Source: Bacteroidota bacterium (lineage in GTDB: Bacteria; Bacteroidota; Bacteroidia; B-17B0; Aurantibacillaceae). Taken from it: 64,000 nt of DNA. The notes beneath the pieces are model-generated. The model was not told where the DNA came from. It worked only from the letters and a program-made list of their open reading frames with translations, and did not search any database. Shown in pieces: positions 6,819 through 16,260 of the stretch. The translations under genes were made by a program, and so were the position numbers. The stretch is taken from NCBI GenBank assembly GCA_947450025.1, contig CANFTW010000002.1:124001-188000 (forward strand), read 5' to 3'. Position 1 is the stretch's first letter; each line of letters begins with the position of its first letter.

Positions 6819-8093
6819 ATGAAAAAAGACACCGCCATTTTTAAACTTATCAAAGAAGAAAAAGACCGTCAAACTCGCGGGATAGAACTTATTGCTAGTG
6901 AAAACTACGTCAGCGACCAAGTGATGAAAGCAATGGGAAGCGTTTTAACGAATAAATATGCTGAAGGATTGCCTTCTAAACGTTATTATGGCGGTTGTGA
7001 AGTGGTAGATAAAGTTGAGCAATTGGCTATTGATAGAGCGAAAGAATTATTTGGTGCAGCTTGGGTAAATGTTCAGCCTCACTCAGGAGCACAAGCTAAT
7101 GCAGCAGTGATGTTGGCATGCTTAAAACCAGGTGATACCATTTTAGGATTTGATTTATCTCATGGAGGACATTTAACGCATGGTTCTCCTGTGAATTTTT
7201 CAGGAAAATTATACCGTGCTACATTTTACGGCGTAGAAGAAAAAACTGGTCGAGTGAATTATAATAAAGTAGAAGAAACGGCTAAAAAAGAAAAACCGAA
7301 AATGATTATCTGTGGTGCGTCTGCGTATTCTCGTGATTGGGATTATGCTCGCTTACGTAAAATTGCAGACAGCGTAGGAGCCTTATTATTAGCCGATATT
7401 TCTCATCCATCTGGATTAATTGCAAAAGGTATTTTGAATGATCCCCTACCTCACTGTCATATTGTAACTACGACAACTCACAAAACATTACGTGGACCAA
7501 GAGGAGGAATGATTATGATGGGTCAAGATTTTGAAAATCCAATGGGCGAAAAAACACCTAAGGGAGAATTAAAAATGATGAGTACATGTTTAGATATGGG
7601 CGTATTTCCAGGAACACAAGGCGGACCATTAGAACATGTTATTGCCGCAAAAGCAGTTGCTTATGGAGAATGCCTAAGTGATGAATATATGCACTATTGC
7701 GTTCAAGTAATTAAAAATGCTCAAACGATGGCTAAAGCCCTTGTTGAAAAAGGATACAAAATTATTTCAGGTGGAACTGATAACCACTGTATGTTAATTG
7801 ATTTACGTAGTAAAAAATTAACTGGTAAAGAGGCTGAAAAAGCATTAGGCGAAGCAGATATTACCGTTAATAAAAACATGGTGCCATTTGATGACAAGTC
7901 ACCATTCGTGACTTCAGGAATTCGTATTGGTACTCCTGCAATTACTAGCCGCGGTCTAAAAGAAAAAGATTGCTTAAAAGTGGTTGACTTTATTGACGCG
8001 GCTTTAAAAAACAAAGACAATCCAAAGGAATTAGCTAAGTTAAAATCAAAAATTAATACCATGATGAGTAAATATCCGTTGTTTAAGGATTAA
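6819..8093 (+). CDS. glyA: serine hydroxymethyltransferase
   Basis: The 424-residue PLP enzyme interconverts serine and glycine while moving a one-carbon unit to tetrahydrofolate. Hallmarks are '[18 protein letters not shown]' near the N-terminus, '[15 protein letters not shown]', and the PLP-lysine motif '[14 protein letters not shown]' near residue 225. Length is normal for the family. It starts 12 nt after the exosortase-associated gene, probably co-transcribed by chance of position, and ends at a strong bidirectional terminator. Confidence 0.97.
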   Translation: MKKDTAIFKLIKEEKDRQTRGIELIASENYVSDQVMKAMGSVLTNKYAEGLPSKRYYGGCEVVDKVEQLAIDRAKELFGAAWVNVQPHSGAQANAAVMLACLKPGDTILGFDLSHGGHLTHGSPVNFSGKLYRATFYGVEEKTGRVNYNKVEETAKKEKPKMIICGASAYSRDWDYARLRKIADSVGALLLADISHPSGLIAKGILNDPLPHCHIVTTTTHKTLRGPRGGMIMMGQDFENPMGEKTPKGELKMMSTCLDMGVFPGTQGGPLEHVIAAKAVAYGECLSDEYMHYCVQVIKNAQTMAKALVEKGYKIISGGTDNHCMLIDLRSKKLTGKEAEKALGEADITVNKNMVPFDDKSPFVTSGIRIGTPAITSRGLKEKDCLKVVDFIDAALKNKDNPKELAKLKSKINTMMSKYPLFKD

Positions 8094-8109
8094 TACCCAA
8101 CAATAAAAT

Positions 8110-8149
8110 CCATAAAAAAAGCTCACTAATTAGCGAGCTTTTTTTATGG
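8110..8149. terminator. bidirectional terminator between glyA and the M16 peptidase
   Basis: Perfect 15-bp arms CCATAAAAAAAGCTC/GAGCTTTTTTTATGG flank a 10-nt loop. T-runs occur on either strand, which suits the two convergent genes. Confidence 0.88.
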
Positions 8150-8166
8150 AACCTACTTTTGATTTT

Positions 8167-11139
8167 TTAATATCCAAAAATATCTTTTAAGGTTAAATAT
8201 TTTACAGTACCATATTTCTCTAAGGTTTTGATATCTAATAAATCTTTTTTACCTAAAACTAAAATAGATGCTGGTTTGTTTTTGATTTTTTCATCTTGAA
8301 ATTTTTTCACATCTTCAAACGTCATCGTTGCTACTTTAGAAAAAACATCTTTTCTAATATCTGTTTTTAATCCAAATTTTTCGGCATTTAAATAATCAAA
8401 TAAAATATCTGCTTTATTAATGCGCTCGGTTTTAATGTTTTGGATAATCGCCTCTTTTGCAGCGCCAAAAGAAATTTCAGACTTTGGAACATTATTTAAT
8501 AAGTTCATCATACCAGCCATTGCTTCAGGCAATTTATCGGCTTGTGAACCGATATAAGAAAAATTATAAAAGGAATTTCTCGGATTTTTAGGTCCTCTAT
8601 AAATAGAATAACAAGAATAAGCTAATGCTTTAGATTCTCTCAAATCTTGAAACACCACCGAACTCATGCCTCCTCCAAAATATTCATTATACATATTAAT
8701 TAAAGGAATATTTTTCGCATCATATTTATCACCTTCCGTTAAAATAACAATTTCAGCTTGCTTCATGTCGTAATCTATAACGTAAACCGTATTATTAAAC
8801 ACTTGAGGTGTAAAATTCATTTCAGCTGGCACTGGTTTTAAGTTTGAAGCAGATATATTGTGAACGTGATTTAATACTTCTTTAACATCACCAATCATTT
8901 TTGGACCATAATATAAAATTTTGTGCTGATACGTTAATAATGATTGCACTAAATTGGCAATTTGTGAAGGCTGTAATTTATTTAAATCTTCTTCAGATAA
9001 AATATTAGTAGCAGGGTTAGAAGCACCATACTTAGCATAGCTCACTAACATTTTTTGAAGAATAGTTCGCTTATCTTGTTTAGCATCGCTGCGCTTTTTT
9101 AATATATCTGACACTAAATTTTTAAGTGTTTCTTCATCAATTTTTGGATCAGCAAATAAACTCTCAAACAAGCGTGTTGCTTTTTCAAAATTTTCATTTA
9201 AACCCGATAAACTCACCCATGTTTGATCGTCAGAATTAAACACATTAAATGAACATCCTAATTTGTAAAATTCTTGCTGAACCTCAGCAGGTGTCATTTT
9301 ACTCGTTCCTAAATAAGGGATATATTCAATTGCAATTGGCAACATCTTATCATTATTAGTTCCCATATCAAAGGCATAATACAAATCAAATAATTGGTTC
9401 TCGGTATTTTGACTGTAGATAACTGGTATGTTTCCATTCATACTCGTTTTCATCACATCTTTATCGTAATCAATAAATTTAGGTTGTATATCAGCTGCTT
9501 TAGCAGTTAAGATAGATTTCACAAAAGGTGACTGATCATCTCTATTCACTTCAACAGGTGTAATTTGAGGCTTTTCAACCTTTTGAATATTTTTATCTTC
9601 ACCAATACGTTTGTAGGCAACCACGTAGTTATTGGCATTGTAGTTAGCTTTCACAAAATCAATCACTTCTTGTTTTGTAATTTTAGATAAACGTTCAATA
9701 GAATTGACTGCAAATTGCCATTTCGTGTCGTTTACAAATGCATCTACAAAAGCCATCGCACGAGATTGATTATTCTCTAGCTCCTTGGTTTTTTGAAACT
9801 TCATATCTGTAATAACCGCATTCATTAACCAATCAGGGAATTCACCTTTTTTTAATAATTCTAATTGACCTAATAATAAAGCTTCTGCCTCTTCTAAAGA
9901 TTGTCCTTCTTTAGGTTCTGCAAATAAAATGTGAGTAGAATAATCTTTTAAGACATAGGCAAAACTTCCGCTACCTAAAACTTTTTGTTCTTGATTTAAA
10001 TTCAAGTCTAATAAGCCTGCTCTACCATTACTTAATAATAAATTAATTAAGGTAATCATATCCGCATCTTTACTTCCCGCGCCAGAAAAACGCCAAGCCA
10101 TTGCTAAATTAGCGGCATCTGGTCCTATAATTTCTTTGACAACTTTTTGAGTAATCGGTTCTTCATTTTCGAATTTATAGGCTGCAACAGGCTTTGACGG
10201 CATGGATCCGAAATTCTTTTCAATTAATTTAATCGTTGCATCTGGATCAAAATCTCCGCTTAAACAAATTGCCATATTATTAGGCACATAGTTCGCGTTA
10301 AAGTATTTCATAATTTCCTTCATCGAAGGATTTTTTAAATGGTCAATGGTTCCAATAGTAGTTTGTGTTCCGTAAGTGTGTTTTTTAAACAAGCCTTCAA
10401 ATACAGCTTCCCATAATTTGCTATTATCATTATCTAAACCTCTATTTTTTTCTTCATACACGGCTTCTAATTCGGTATGAAATAAACGCAATACTGGTTT
10501 ACGATATCTTTCTGATTCAATCTTTAACCAATTTTCTAATTGATTAGAAGGAATATCATTCACATAAACGGTTTGATCAAACGAAGTGAATGCATTGGTA
10601 CCTTGTCCACCAATACCTGCTAACATTTTATCATACTCATTCGCAATCGCATATTTAGCAGCTACTCCAGAGATACTATCAATTTGATGGTATATTTTTT
10701 TTCTTTGTCCATCATCCTTTGTTTGACGATACGTTTCATACAAGTTTTCGATTTTAGTAATCTCAACTGATTCTTTAGAGAAATCCTTAGTACCAAATTT
10801 ATCTGTTCCTTTAAACACCATGTGCTCTAAATAATGAGCTAATCCTGTAGCTGTAGAAGGGTCATTTTTACTACCAGCTTTCACTGCAATATATGTTTGA
10901 ATACGAGGAGCGTTTTTATAAACACTCATATATACTTTTAAACCATTTTTTAAGGTATAAATTCTTGCTTTAAATGGATCATTTAAGGCGTACTCAAAAT
11001 TAGTTGAAGCCACCTTAGAACCTTCTTTTAAAGTAGAAGAAGATGTTGCTGGTTTTGCAGTAGCTGTTTTAGTTTGAGCAATTGTATTAATCGCTGCAAA
11101 AGCTAATGCTATGGATACTATTTTTTTTAATTGAATCAT
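8167..11139 (-). CDS. M16-family zinc metallopeptidase, exported, double-length
   Basis: At 990 residues this is a two-lobe M16 (insulinase/pitrilysin) peptidase. A signal peptide (about 1-21, ending 'NTIAQ') indicates export. The inverted zinc motif HxxEH is intact at H102-H106 ('HYLEHMVFKG'), and the downstream Glu ligand is likely in 'ELEAVYEEKNRG'. The second half has the inactive-type M16 fold with 'YFGGGMSSVVFQDLRESKALAYS', the usual substrate-binding signature. Members degrade peptides in the periplasm or outer membrane; the substrate here is unknown. It is monocistronic, divergent from the YjgN gene. Confidence 0.93.
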   Translation of the reverse strand: MIQLKKIVSIALAFAAINTIAQTKTATAKPATSSSTLKEGSKVASTNFEYALNDPFKARIYTLKNGLKVYMSVYKNAPRIQTYIAVKAGSKNDPSTATGLAHYLEHMVFKGTDKFGTKDFSKESVEITKIENLYETYRQTKDDGQRKKIYHQIDSISGVAAKYAIANEYDKMLAGIGGQGTNAFTSFDQTVYVNDIPSNQLENWLKIESERYRKPVLRLFHTELEAVYEEKNRGLDNDNSKLWEAVFEGLFKKHTYGTQTTIGTIDHLKNPSMKEIMKYFNANYVPNNMAICLSGDFDPDATIKLIEKNFGSMPSKPVAAYKFENEEPITQKVVKEIIGPDAANLAMAWRFSGAGSKDADMITLINLLLSNGRAGLLDLNLNQEQKVLGSGSFAYVLKDYSTHILFAEPKEGQSLEEAEALLLGQLELLKKGEFPDWLMNAVITDMKFQKTKELENNQSRAMAFVDAFVNDTKWQFAVNSIERLSKITKQEVIDFVKANYNANNYVVAYKRIGEDKNIQKVEKPQITPVEVNRDDQSPFVKSILTAKAADIQPKFIDYDKDVMKTSMNGNIPVIYSQNTENQLFDLYYAFDMGTNNDKMLPIAIEYIPYLGTSKMTPAEVQQEFYKLGCSFNVFNSDDQTWVSLSGLNENFEKATRLFESLFADPKIDEETLKNLVSDILKKRSDAKQDKRTILQKMLVSYAKYGASNPATNILSEEDLNKLQPSQIANLVQSLLTYQHKILYYGPKMIGDVKEVLNHVHNISASNLKPVPAEMNFTPQVFNNTVYVIDYDMKQAEIVILTEGDKYDAKNIPLINMYNEYFGGGMSSVVFQDLRESKALAYSCYSIYRGPKNPRNSFYNFSYIGSQADKLPEAMAGMMNLLNNVPKSEISFGAAKEAIIQNIKTERINKADILFDYLNAEKFGLKTDIRKDVFSKVATMTFEDVKKFQDEKIKNKPASILVLGKKDLLDIKTLEKYGTVKYLTLKDIFGY

Positions 11140-11221
11140 ATGTGATTTTTTAGGATACTAAGATATATAAAATATGCTGTTTTAGGATGTAAGGAACTAA
11201 ATTATTTAGTAATAATAATGG

Positions 11222-11252
11222 TTTGTGGTTTTAGTTAATAATTATATATTTA
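11222..11252 (+). promoter_or_regulatory. candidate promoter of the yjgN-M48 pair
   Basis: TTTG at 11222-11225 and TATATTTA at 11245-11252 are separated by 19 nt, close to the Bacteroidota -33 TTTG / -7 TAnnTTTG layout with one mismatch. The start codon is at 11271. Confidence 0.42.
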
Positions 11253-11270
11253 TAGCTAAACAAAAAAATT

Positions 11271-12227
11271 ATGGAAAATACATCTTTTAAAAAATTAATG
11301 AAATTCAATGGAGATCATGGCCAATTAGTTGGGCTTCGTATCATCAATAACCTATTAACAGCAATCACCCTTGGCATCTATTATCCTTGGGCAAGAGCAG
11401 CTTACTTACAATACATTTATGGTGAAACAGAATACATGGGAACTCGTTTTGTATTTCATGGCACTGGGAAAGAAATGTTTATTGGATTTATTAAAGCAAT
11501 TGGAATTATTGTTGGCTTGTATATTTTCATGCTTATCTGTTTTTTCTCTCAGGTGGCTGTTATTGCCATATTGGGTGTCATCGTTTTTTATATTGCCATC
11601 CTCGTCATCATTCCTATAGCCATTCATGGCTCAAACAAATACCGTTTATCTAGAACATCTTGGAGAGGTATCCACTTTGGCTATAGAGGTATATTAGGAG
11701 AATTTCTAAAAATGTATTTAGTAGAAATTTTATTAACTGCTGTAACCTTTGGTATCTATAGTTCATGGATGCATGTTAAAGTCAATAAATACATTAAAAG
11801 TCACATTCGTTTTGGAAATATTGAATTTTCATTTGAAGGAGAAGGGACAGATTTATTTTTAATCAAATTAAAAGGAGCTTTTTTAACCATTCTGACTTTA
11901 GGAATTTATTCCTTTTGGTATTATAAAGAATTAGTTGCTTTTGAGTTAAACCATACTAAGATCATTCAGAATGGAAAACAAATCAATATTCGTTCTTCCA
12001 TTACAGCAGGCCAAATTTTTAGCCTACTCATTACAAATTATTTAATAATTATTTTCACATTAGGTATCGGAACAGGTATTGCAATCAATCGAGTGATGCG
12101 CACAGCGATTGAAAATATTGAGTTTGACACAGAAATAGATCCTAATACTTTAGTACAAACAGAAGACGAATACAAAAATGCAGCTGGGGATGATTTAGCA
12201 GATATGTTAGATATTTCTATCATCTAA
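11271..12227 (+). CDS. YjgN-family (DUF898) integral membrane protein
   Basis: The 318-residue protein has repeated units with the DUF898 signature: 'LLTAITLGIYYPWARA', 'LLTAVTFGIYSSWM' and 'FLTILTLGIYSFWYYKELV', each a TM helix ending in a G-I-Y-x-x-W turn. The unit is therefore present at least three times. The function of YjgN is not established. The M48 peptidase gene begins 7 nt after its stop, a pairing I recall from other bacteria, suggesting a shared membrane-protein quality-control or processing role. A promoter-like TTTG-N19-TATATTTA precedes it. Confidence 0.9.
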   Translation: MENTSFKKLMKFNGDHGQLVGLRIINNLLTAITLGIYYPWARAAYLQYIYGETEYMGTRFVFHGTGKEMFIGFIKAIGIIVGLYIFMLICFFSQVAVIAILGVIVFYIAILVIIPIAIHGSNKYRLSRTSWRGIHFGYRGILGEFLKMYLVEILLTAVTFGIYSSWMHVKVNKYIKSHIRFGNIEFSFEGEGTDLFLIKLKGAFLTILTLGIYSFWYYKELVAFELNHTKIIQNGKQINIRSSITAGQIFSLLITNYLIIIFTLGIGTGIAINRVMRTAIENIEFDTEIDPNTLVQTEDEYKNAAGDDLADMLDISII

Positions 12228-12234
12228 AAAGTAT

Positions 12235-13311
12235 ATGGCAAGTCAATGTTTTTATTATGATGGCTTAACTGCTCAGAGATATGAATGCACAATTCATATC
12301 TCTGATGAATGTGTATATGTTTATATAAATAGCAACACAAATCATCCCATTATCTGGAACAGAAATCTTATTAATCACTTTGACTTAAACGGCTCACAAC
12401 TCATTATAAAATATGGTGCTTATCCTCATCAAACCATTGAATGCAATGGTGAGGATAGCATCTTATTTTTTGATCAATTAAGTAAATCCAATATTGTTAA
12501 GCAAACCAAAAGTATTTGGATAAAAAATAAAATCACTTTTGCGATTTCCCTATGCTTTGCCTTCGTTATTATCTGTCTAACATCTTATTTCTTTATTTTA
12601 CCATGGATAGGTGAACAATCCGTTGCTTTAATTCCAAAAAACGCAGAAACAGAATTAGGCAATAGTATTGCTGAATCTATTTTACAATCAAGCACCGAGG
12701 AAGATTCTGCAACCTATTATACAAATAGATTTTTATCAAAACTTCAAACAAATACCTCTTATTCTATCCAAATCACTGTTATTGATTCAAAGGAAATTAA
12801 CGCCTTTGCATTACCTGGTGGAAGAATATTTATTTATTCAGGTATTATTAAAAAAATAAACTCTTACCAAGAATTGGTTGCTTTAATTGGCCATGAAACA
12901 TCGCATGTGACAGAACAACATTCCTTAAAGAGTATTTGCCGTTCGGCAGCTTCAAGTATTTTTATTTCATTTTTATTTGGCGATATCACGGGTATATCAT
13001 CAGGGATTTTGGCGCAAGCTGATCAATTTAAACAACTTAATTATTCGAGGGAACTAGAAACAGAAGCCGATAATAAAGGATTTGAGTTTATGATTCAAAA
13101 TAAAACATCGCCTGAAGGAATGGTCAATCTGCTAACCTTACTGAAAACAGAAAATGAAACGTCTCCAAGTTATATGAAATATTTTAGCACTCACCCTGAA
13201 ACGGATGAACGAATAAAAAACATCCAATCAAAAGCTAACGTATCTCTTGTATTTGATAAAAACGAAGAACTAATTCAAATTTTCAATAAAATTAAAAATC
13301 ATTTAGATTAG
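12235..13311 (+). CDS. membrane-anchored M48-family (Ste24/HtpX-like) metallopeptidase
   Basis: A soluble N-terminal domain of about 90 residues precedes one TM helix (about 100-122), and a periplasmic M48 domain follows. The zinc motif HExxH is 'GHETSHVTEQH' (220-224 for HETSH), with the third ligand in 'ELETEADNKGFEFM' and the family's 'ALPGGRIFIYSGI' strand before it. M48 proteases clear or mature membrane and envelope proteins. It directly follows the yjgN-like gene, so the two are one transcription unit. The end is only 2 nt from the convergent beta-barrel receptor gene. Confidence 0.92.
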   Translation: MASQCFYYDGLTAQRYECTIHISDECVYVYINSNTNHPIIWNRNLINHFDLNGSQLIIKYGAYPHQTIECNGEDSILFFDQLSKSNIVKQTKSIWIKNKITFAISLCFAFVIICLTSYFFILPWIGEQSVALIPKNAETELGNSIAESILQSSTEEDSATYYTNRFLSKLQTNTSYSIQITVIDSKEINAFALPGGRIFIYSGIIKKINSYQELVALIGHETSHVTEQHSLKSICRSAASSIFISFLFGDITGISSGILAQADQFKQLNYSRELETEADNKGFEFMIQNKTSPEGMVNLLTLLKTENETSPSYMKYFSTHPETDERIKNIQSKANVSLVFDKNEELIQIFNKIKNHLD

Positions 13312-13313
13312 CA

Positions 13314-15830
13314 TTATTTGAAATCAAGACCATCTTGGTTTCCTTCTTGACCTCCCATTCCTTTCATTTGCTTACCACGTTTAAAAATAGAAGCATCCAT
13401 TTTTCCGAATAAATAAGTCACTGTAAAACGCACATATCTAGATTCTCTTCGACGAGATAAATCCTGATTATAGTATGGTGTTTCGTAATGTGTTCCCATT
13501 CTTCTTGTATTAAACACATCACTTAAGGTGGCGTTAAAAATCCATTTGGTTTGGTACATATAATTTAACGACACATCCATCGAATAAATCTCGTTAGCAA
13601 CTCCTAATAATAATATTTTAGGAGACTCGTAGTTTCCGTTGACTTGCAACGTAATGTTTTTTGGAAATTTATAAGAGAGGGTAGTTTTAGCATTCCAAGC
13701 ATACCCTTCTGCTTTAACTTCAGGCTGTGCAGGAACAATTTTACCTCTCATGTAAATATAGTAAGCATTAGCATTAACGGTCCAATCTAAATTTTTAAAG
13801 AACGTCCATTTAAAGGTATTTTCGATTCCATAACGAATGGCATCTCTACCGTTTATAGAAGTATTAATTAATACATTTGATTCACTTGGGACTTCGCTAA
13901 AATATGCTACGTCAGTTATTGGCTGCTCTTCATATCTAAAGTATCCAGATGCTAAATAACTTCCTTTAGACATAATTTTATTATAATTTAGTTCAGCTAT
14001 GTTTTTAAACTCAGGCTTTAACTGAGGGTTTCCAATTCTTTTATTTTGCTTATCAGCAAACATTGTAAATGGCATTAATTGGAAGAAATTTGGTCTGTTA
14101 ATTTTTCGACTAAAATTTAATTGGATTTCTTGTCCTTTCTTTAACTTTTTAGAAAAATATAATGCTGGAAATAATGATTTTAAAATATCATTTGAGGTAG
14201 AAGGGTAATTGTAATAAAAAGATTGATTTTTATCTGTAATATTTCCTTTATAATATGATTGCTCGAAACGTAAGCCTGCTTGATAACCAATATCCCAAAA
14301 TGTTTTTGCATTATAATTGACATAAGCGGCACTAATCATATCATCAATGACATAACGATTACTAATACTATCGCTTTTTTTATAATTATCTTCGTTGCCT
14401 GAGGCATTTGAAGTATTATTAGCGCTTATAGATTGCTTATAATAAAACTTAACGCCAGCTTCAAATTTTTTAGTATCAGAAATCGGATTAACATAATCTG
14501 CTTGAAAAATATATTGATTTGCATTAGTTCCTCCGATATTTTTTTGATAACTATTTGGTAGTGAAACAGTATCGTTTAAGGTTGAAGTCCTGGCAAATAA
14601 ATAACCGTTTTTTGAAGTCGTATAATTATAATTGGCATCAACGGTTAATTCCTTGCCAATTTTTGGAAATGTTTTTTTATACAATAGTTGTCCGTTATAA
14701 TTTTGAAAAGCCGCCTTTTGATCATTAATCTGATCTCCTTTTGAGGAATAATTTAACCCATAAATTCCTGCTGAATAATTTTGCACATCATTGGTTTTAA
14801 ATTCCCCGCCAACAATCATTCCATTAAAAGAAATCGTGTTTCTATTATCAATATTATAATCAACGCCTAATCTACCAAAATTAAACAAATTCATCATTTG
14901 CGTTTTATTGTCTTGATTAAAAAATCCTGTTGCAACACCACTATCTAATTGTGTTCTTCTGGTATAACCCTTCGTATTATTAATCCCTTGATTATATGAA
15001 TACATTAAAGAGAAATTCCATTTAGATCCTTCTTTAATGTTAATATTCGCCATCCCGCCATACCGATCGCCAGTGCCAACATAAGCCATTAACATGCCAT
15101 TATAACCAGGTTTATTATTCTTTTTCATCACCACATTTAAAACACCACCTGTGGTACTTGCATCAAATTTTACGGATGGATTTGTAATAATTTCTACACG
15201 ATCAATTTGATCCGCTGGAATTTGCTGAAGGGTTAAAGTCGTTGGTCGTCCATCAACGTAAATCATGGGCGATTGATTTCTTAATTGAACATTACCGTCA
15301 GCATCGACTGTTAAGCCTGGGATATTTTTCATGACATCAACCGCAGTTCCCCCTTTTACTGACAAATCTTTTTCGACATTATAGGTTCGTTTATCAATGC
15401 TCAATACAACAGCACTTTTTTCGGCAACCACATCAACTTCTTTTAATAATTTATCATCTACAGATAATTTAATATCTCCCAAGTCTTGATCAATCTTGTC
15501 TGGCGGAACGATATACACTTTTTGTAAATAATCCTTATAACCAATAAATTTTATCTTCACGCGCACCTGACCAAAAGATGGTAACCCATCCACTGCAAAA
15601 TCGCCATTTTCTTTTACTAAAGTACCACCTAATAAACTATCCTTACTAAACCATAATACTTGCACAGAAGCGTATTCAACAGGCTTTCCAGTTGATGCAT
15701 CCAGTACCTTACCAAATACACGGCCTAATTTAGGGTCTTTCATTCCCTTTCCCATACCTCCCATACCTGGCATTTGGGCAAACGAAACAACACTTATTGC
15801 AAAGAGGAAAACGATATATAGATTTTTCAT
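13314..15830 (-). CDS. TonB-receptor-like outer-membrane beta-barrel protein
   Basis: I start at ATG 15830, where 'MKNLYIVFLFAISVVSFAQ' forms a signal peptide; the track's longer start adds an unlikely leader. About 838 residues follow the order: signal, Met/Gly linker, carboxypeptidase-regulatory domain ('GRVFGKVLDASTGKPVEYAS'), plug domain ('DVMKNIPGLTVDADGNVQLR' and 'YVDGRPTTLTLQQIP'), and a large barrel with OMP_b-brl_3 features. The end '...GKQMKGMGG' is Met/Gly-rich like the N-terminus ('GMGGMGKGMKDP'). Such proteins import ligands with TonB energy or act as surface receptors; no partner SusD-like lipoprotein lies nearby, so the ligand is open. Confidence 0.9.
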   Translation of the reverse strand: MKNLYIVFLFAISVVSFAQMPGMGGMGKGMKDPKLGRVFGKVLDASTGKPVEYASVQVLWFSKDSLLGGTLVKENGDFAVDGLPSFGQVRVKIKFIGYKDYLQKVYIVPPDKIDQDLGDIKLSVDDKLLKEVDVVAEKSAVVLSIDKRTYNVEKDLSVKGGTAVDVMKNIPGLTVDADGNVQLRNQSPMIYVDGRPTTLTLQQIPADQIDRVEIITNPSVKFDASTTGGVLNVVMKKNNKPGYNGMLMAYVGTGDRYGGMANINIKEGSKWNFSLMYSYNQGINNTKGYTRRTQLDSGVATGFFNQDNKTQMMNLFNFGRLGVDYNIDNRNTISFNGMIVGGEFKTNDVQNYSAGIYGLNYSSKGDQINDQKAAFQNYNGQLLYKKTFPKIGKELTVDANYNYTTSKNGYLFARTSTLNDTVSLPNSYQKNIGGTNANQYIFQADYVNPISDTKKFEAGVKFYYKQSISANNTSNASGNEDNYKKSDSISNRYVIDDMISAAYVNYNAKTFWDIGYQAGLRFEQSYYKGNITDKNQSFYYNYPSTSNDILKSLFPALYFSKKLKKGQEIQLNFSRKINRPNFFQLMPFTMFADKQNKRIGNPQLKPEFKNIAELNYNKIMSKGSYLASGYFRYEEQPITDVAYFSEVPSESNVLINTSINGRDAIRYGIENTFKWTFFKNLDWTVNANAYYIYMRGKIVPAQPEVKAEGYAWNAKTTLSYKFPKNITLQVNGNYESPKILLLGVANEIYSMDVSLNYMYQTKWIFNATLSDVFNTRRMGTHYETPYYNQDLSRRRESRYVRFTVTYLFGKMDASIFKRGKQMKGMGGQEGNQDGLDFK

Positions 15831-15945
15831 ATTAAAAATTAAAACATAAATGTATAAACAATACCTACTCTTTTGTAACAAATTATATGAGCGGTAGTTT
15901 AGCTTGACATAAAATAAAAAAAGGCTAAAAAGCGACTAATCTCGC

Positions 15946-15971
15946 ACAAAAAAGCCCTCAACAGAGGGCTT
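15946..15971 (-). terminator. terminator after the small Lys-rich protein gene
   Basis: On the minus strand AAGCCCTC/GAGGGCTT (8-bp stem, 4-nt loop) is followed by a T-run, 4 nt beyond the stop at 15976. Confidence 0.85.
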
Positions 15972-15975
15972 ATAT

Positions 15976-16224
15976 TTATTCAGGTTTTTTAGAATTTTTC
16001 TTTTCAGCTCCAGAATCCTCATTTTTTGGTGAACCTAGATTAGGTTCTGTTGTTTTAGCATTAGATTTAGACTTTGGTTTTGTTTTAACTGAAATTCCAG
16101 TTTCATTAATAGCTCGTTGCTGTTTGGTTGAAGTCGATTTTACTTCTTTCTTCTTTTGAGGCTCTTGAGCATGAATTGACATACATGCCATCATCACTAA
16201 ATATAATATGCTTATTTTTTTCAT
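15976..16224 (-). CDS. small exported Lys/Ser-rich protein of unknown function
   Basis: A signal peptide 'MKKISILYLVMMACMSIHAQ' leads a roughly 62-residue mature region that is highly charged and low in complexity ('KKKEVKSTSTKQQRAINE', 'KTKPKSKSNAKTTEP'). No known domain is seen; it looks intrinsically disordered. It lies 36 nt downstream of the barrel/SPOR gene on the same strand and ahead of a good terminator, so it may be the last gene of that envelope operon. The reading frame is supported by the signal peptide and terminator rather than homology. Confidence 0.6.
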   Translation of the reverse strand: MKKISILYLVMMACMSIHAQEPQKKKEVKSTSTKQQRAINETGISVKTKPKSKSNAKTTEPNLGSPKNEDSGAEKKNSKKPE

Positions 16225-16260
16225 AACATTAATAATGGTTAATATAATAAAGGTAATACA

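Noticed and set aside
15831-15881. N-terminal extension of the barrel receptor in the track
   Set aside because: The 17 extra residues precede a complete signal peptide starting at ATG 15830, so they are probably untranslated.
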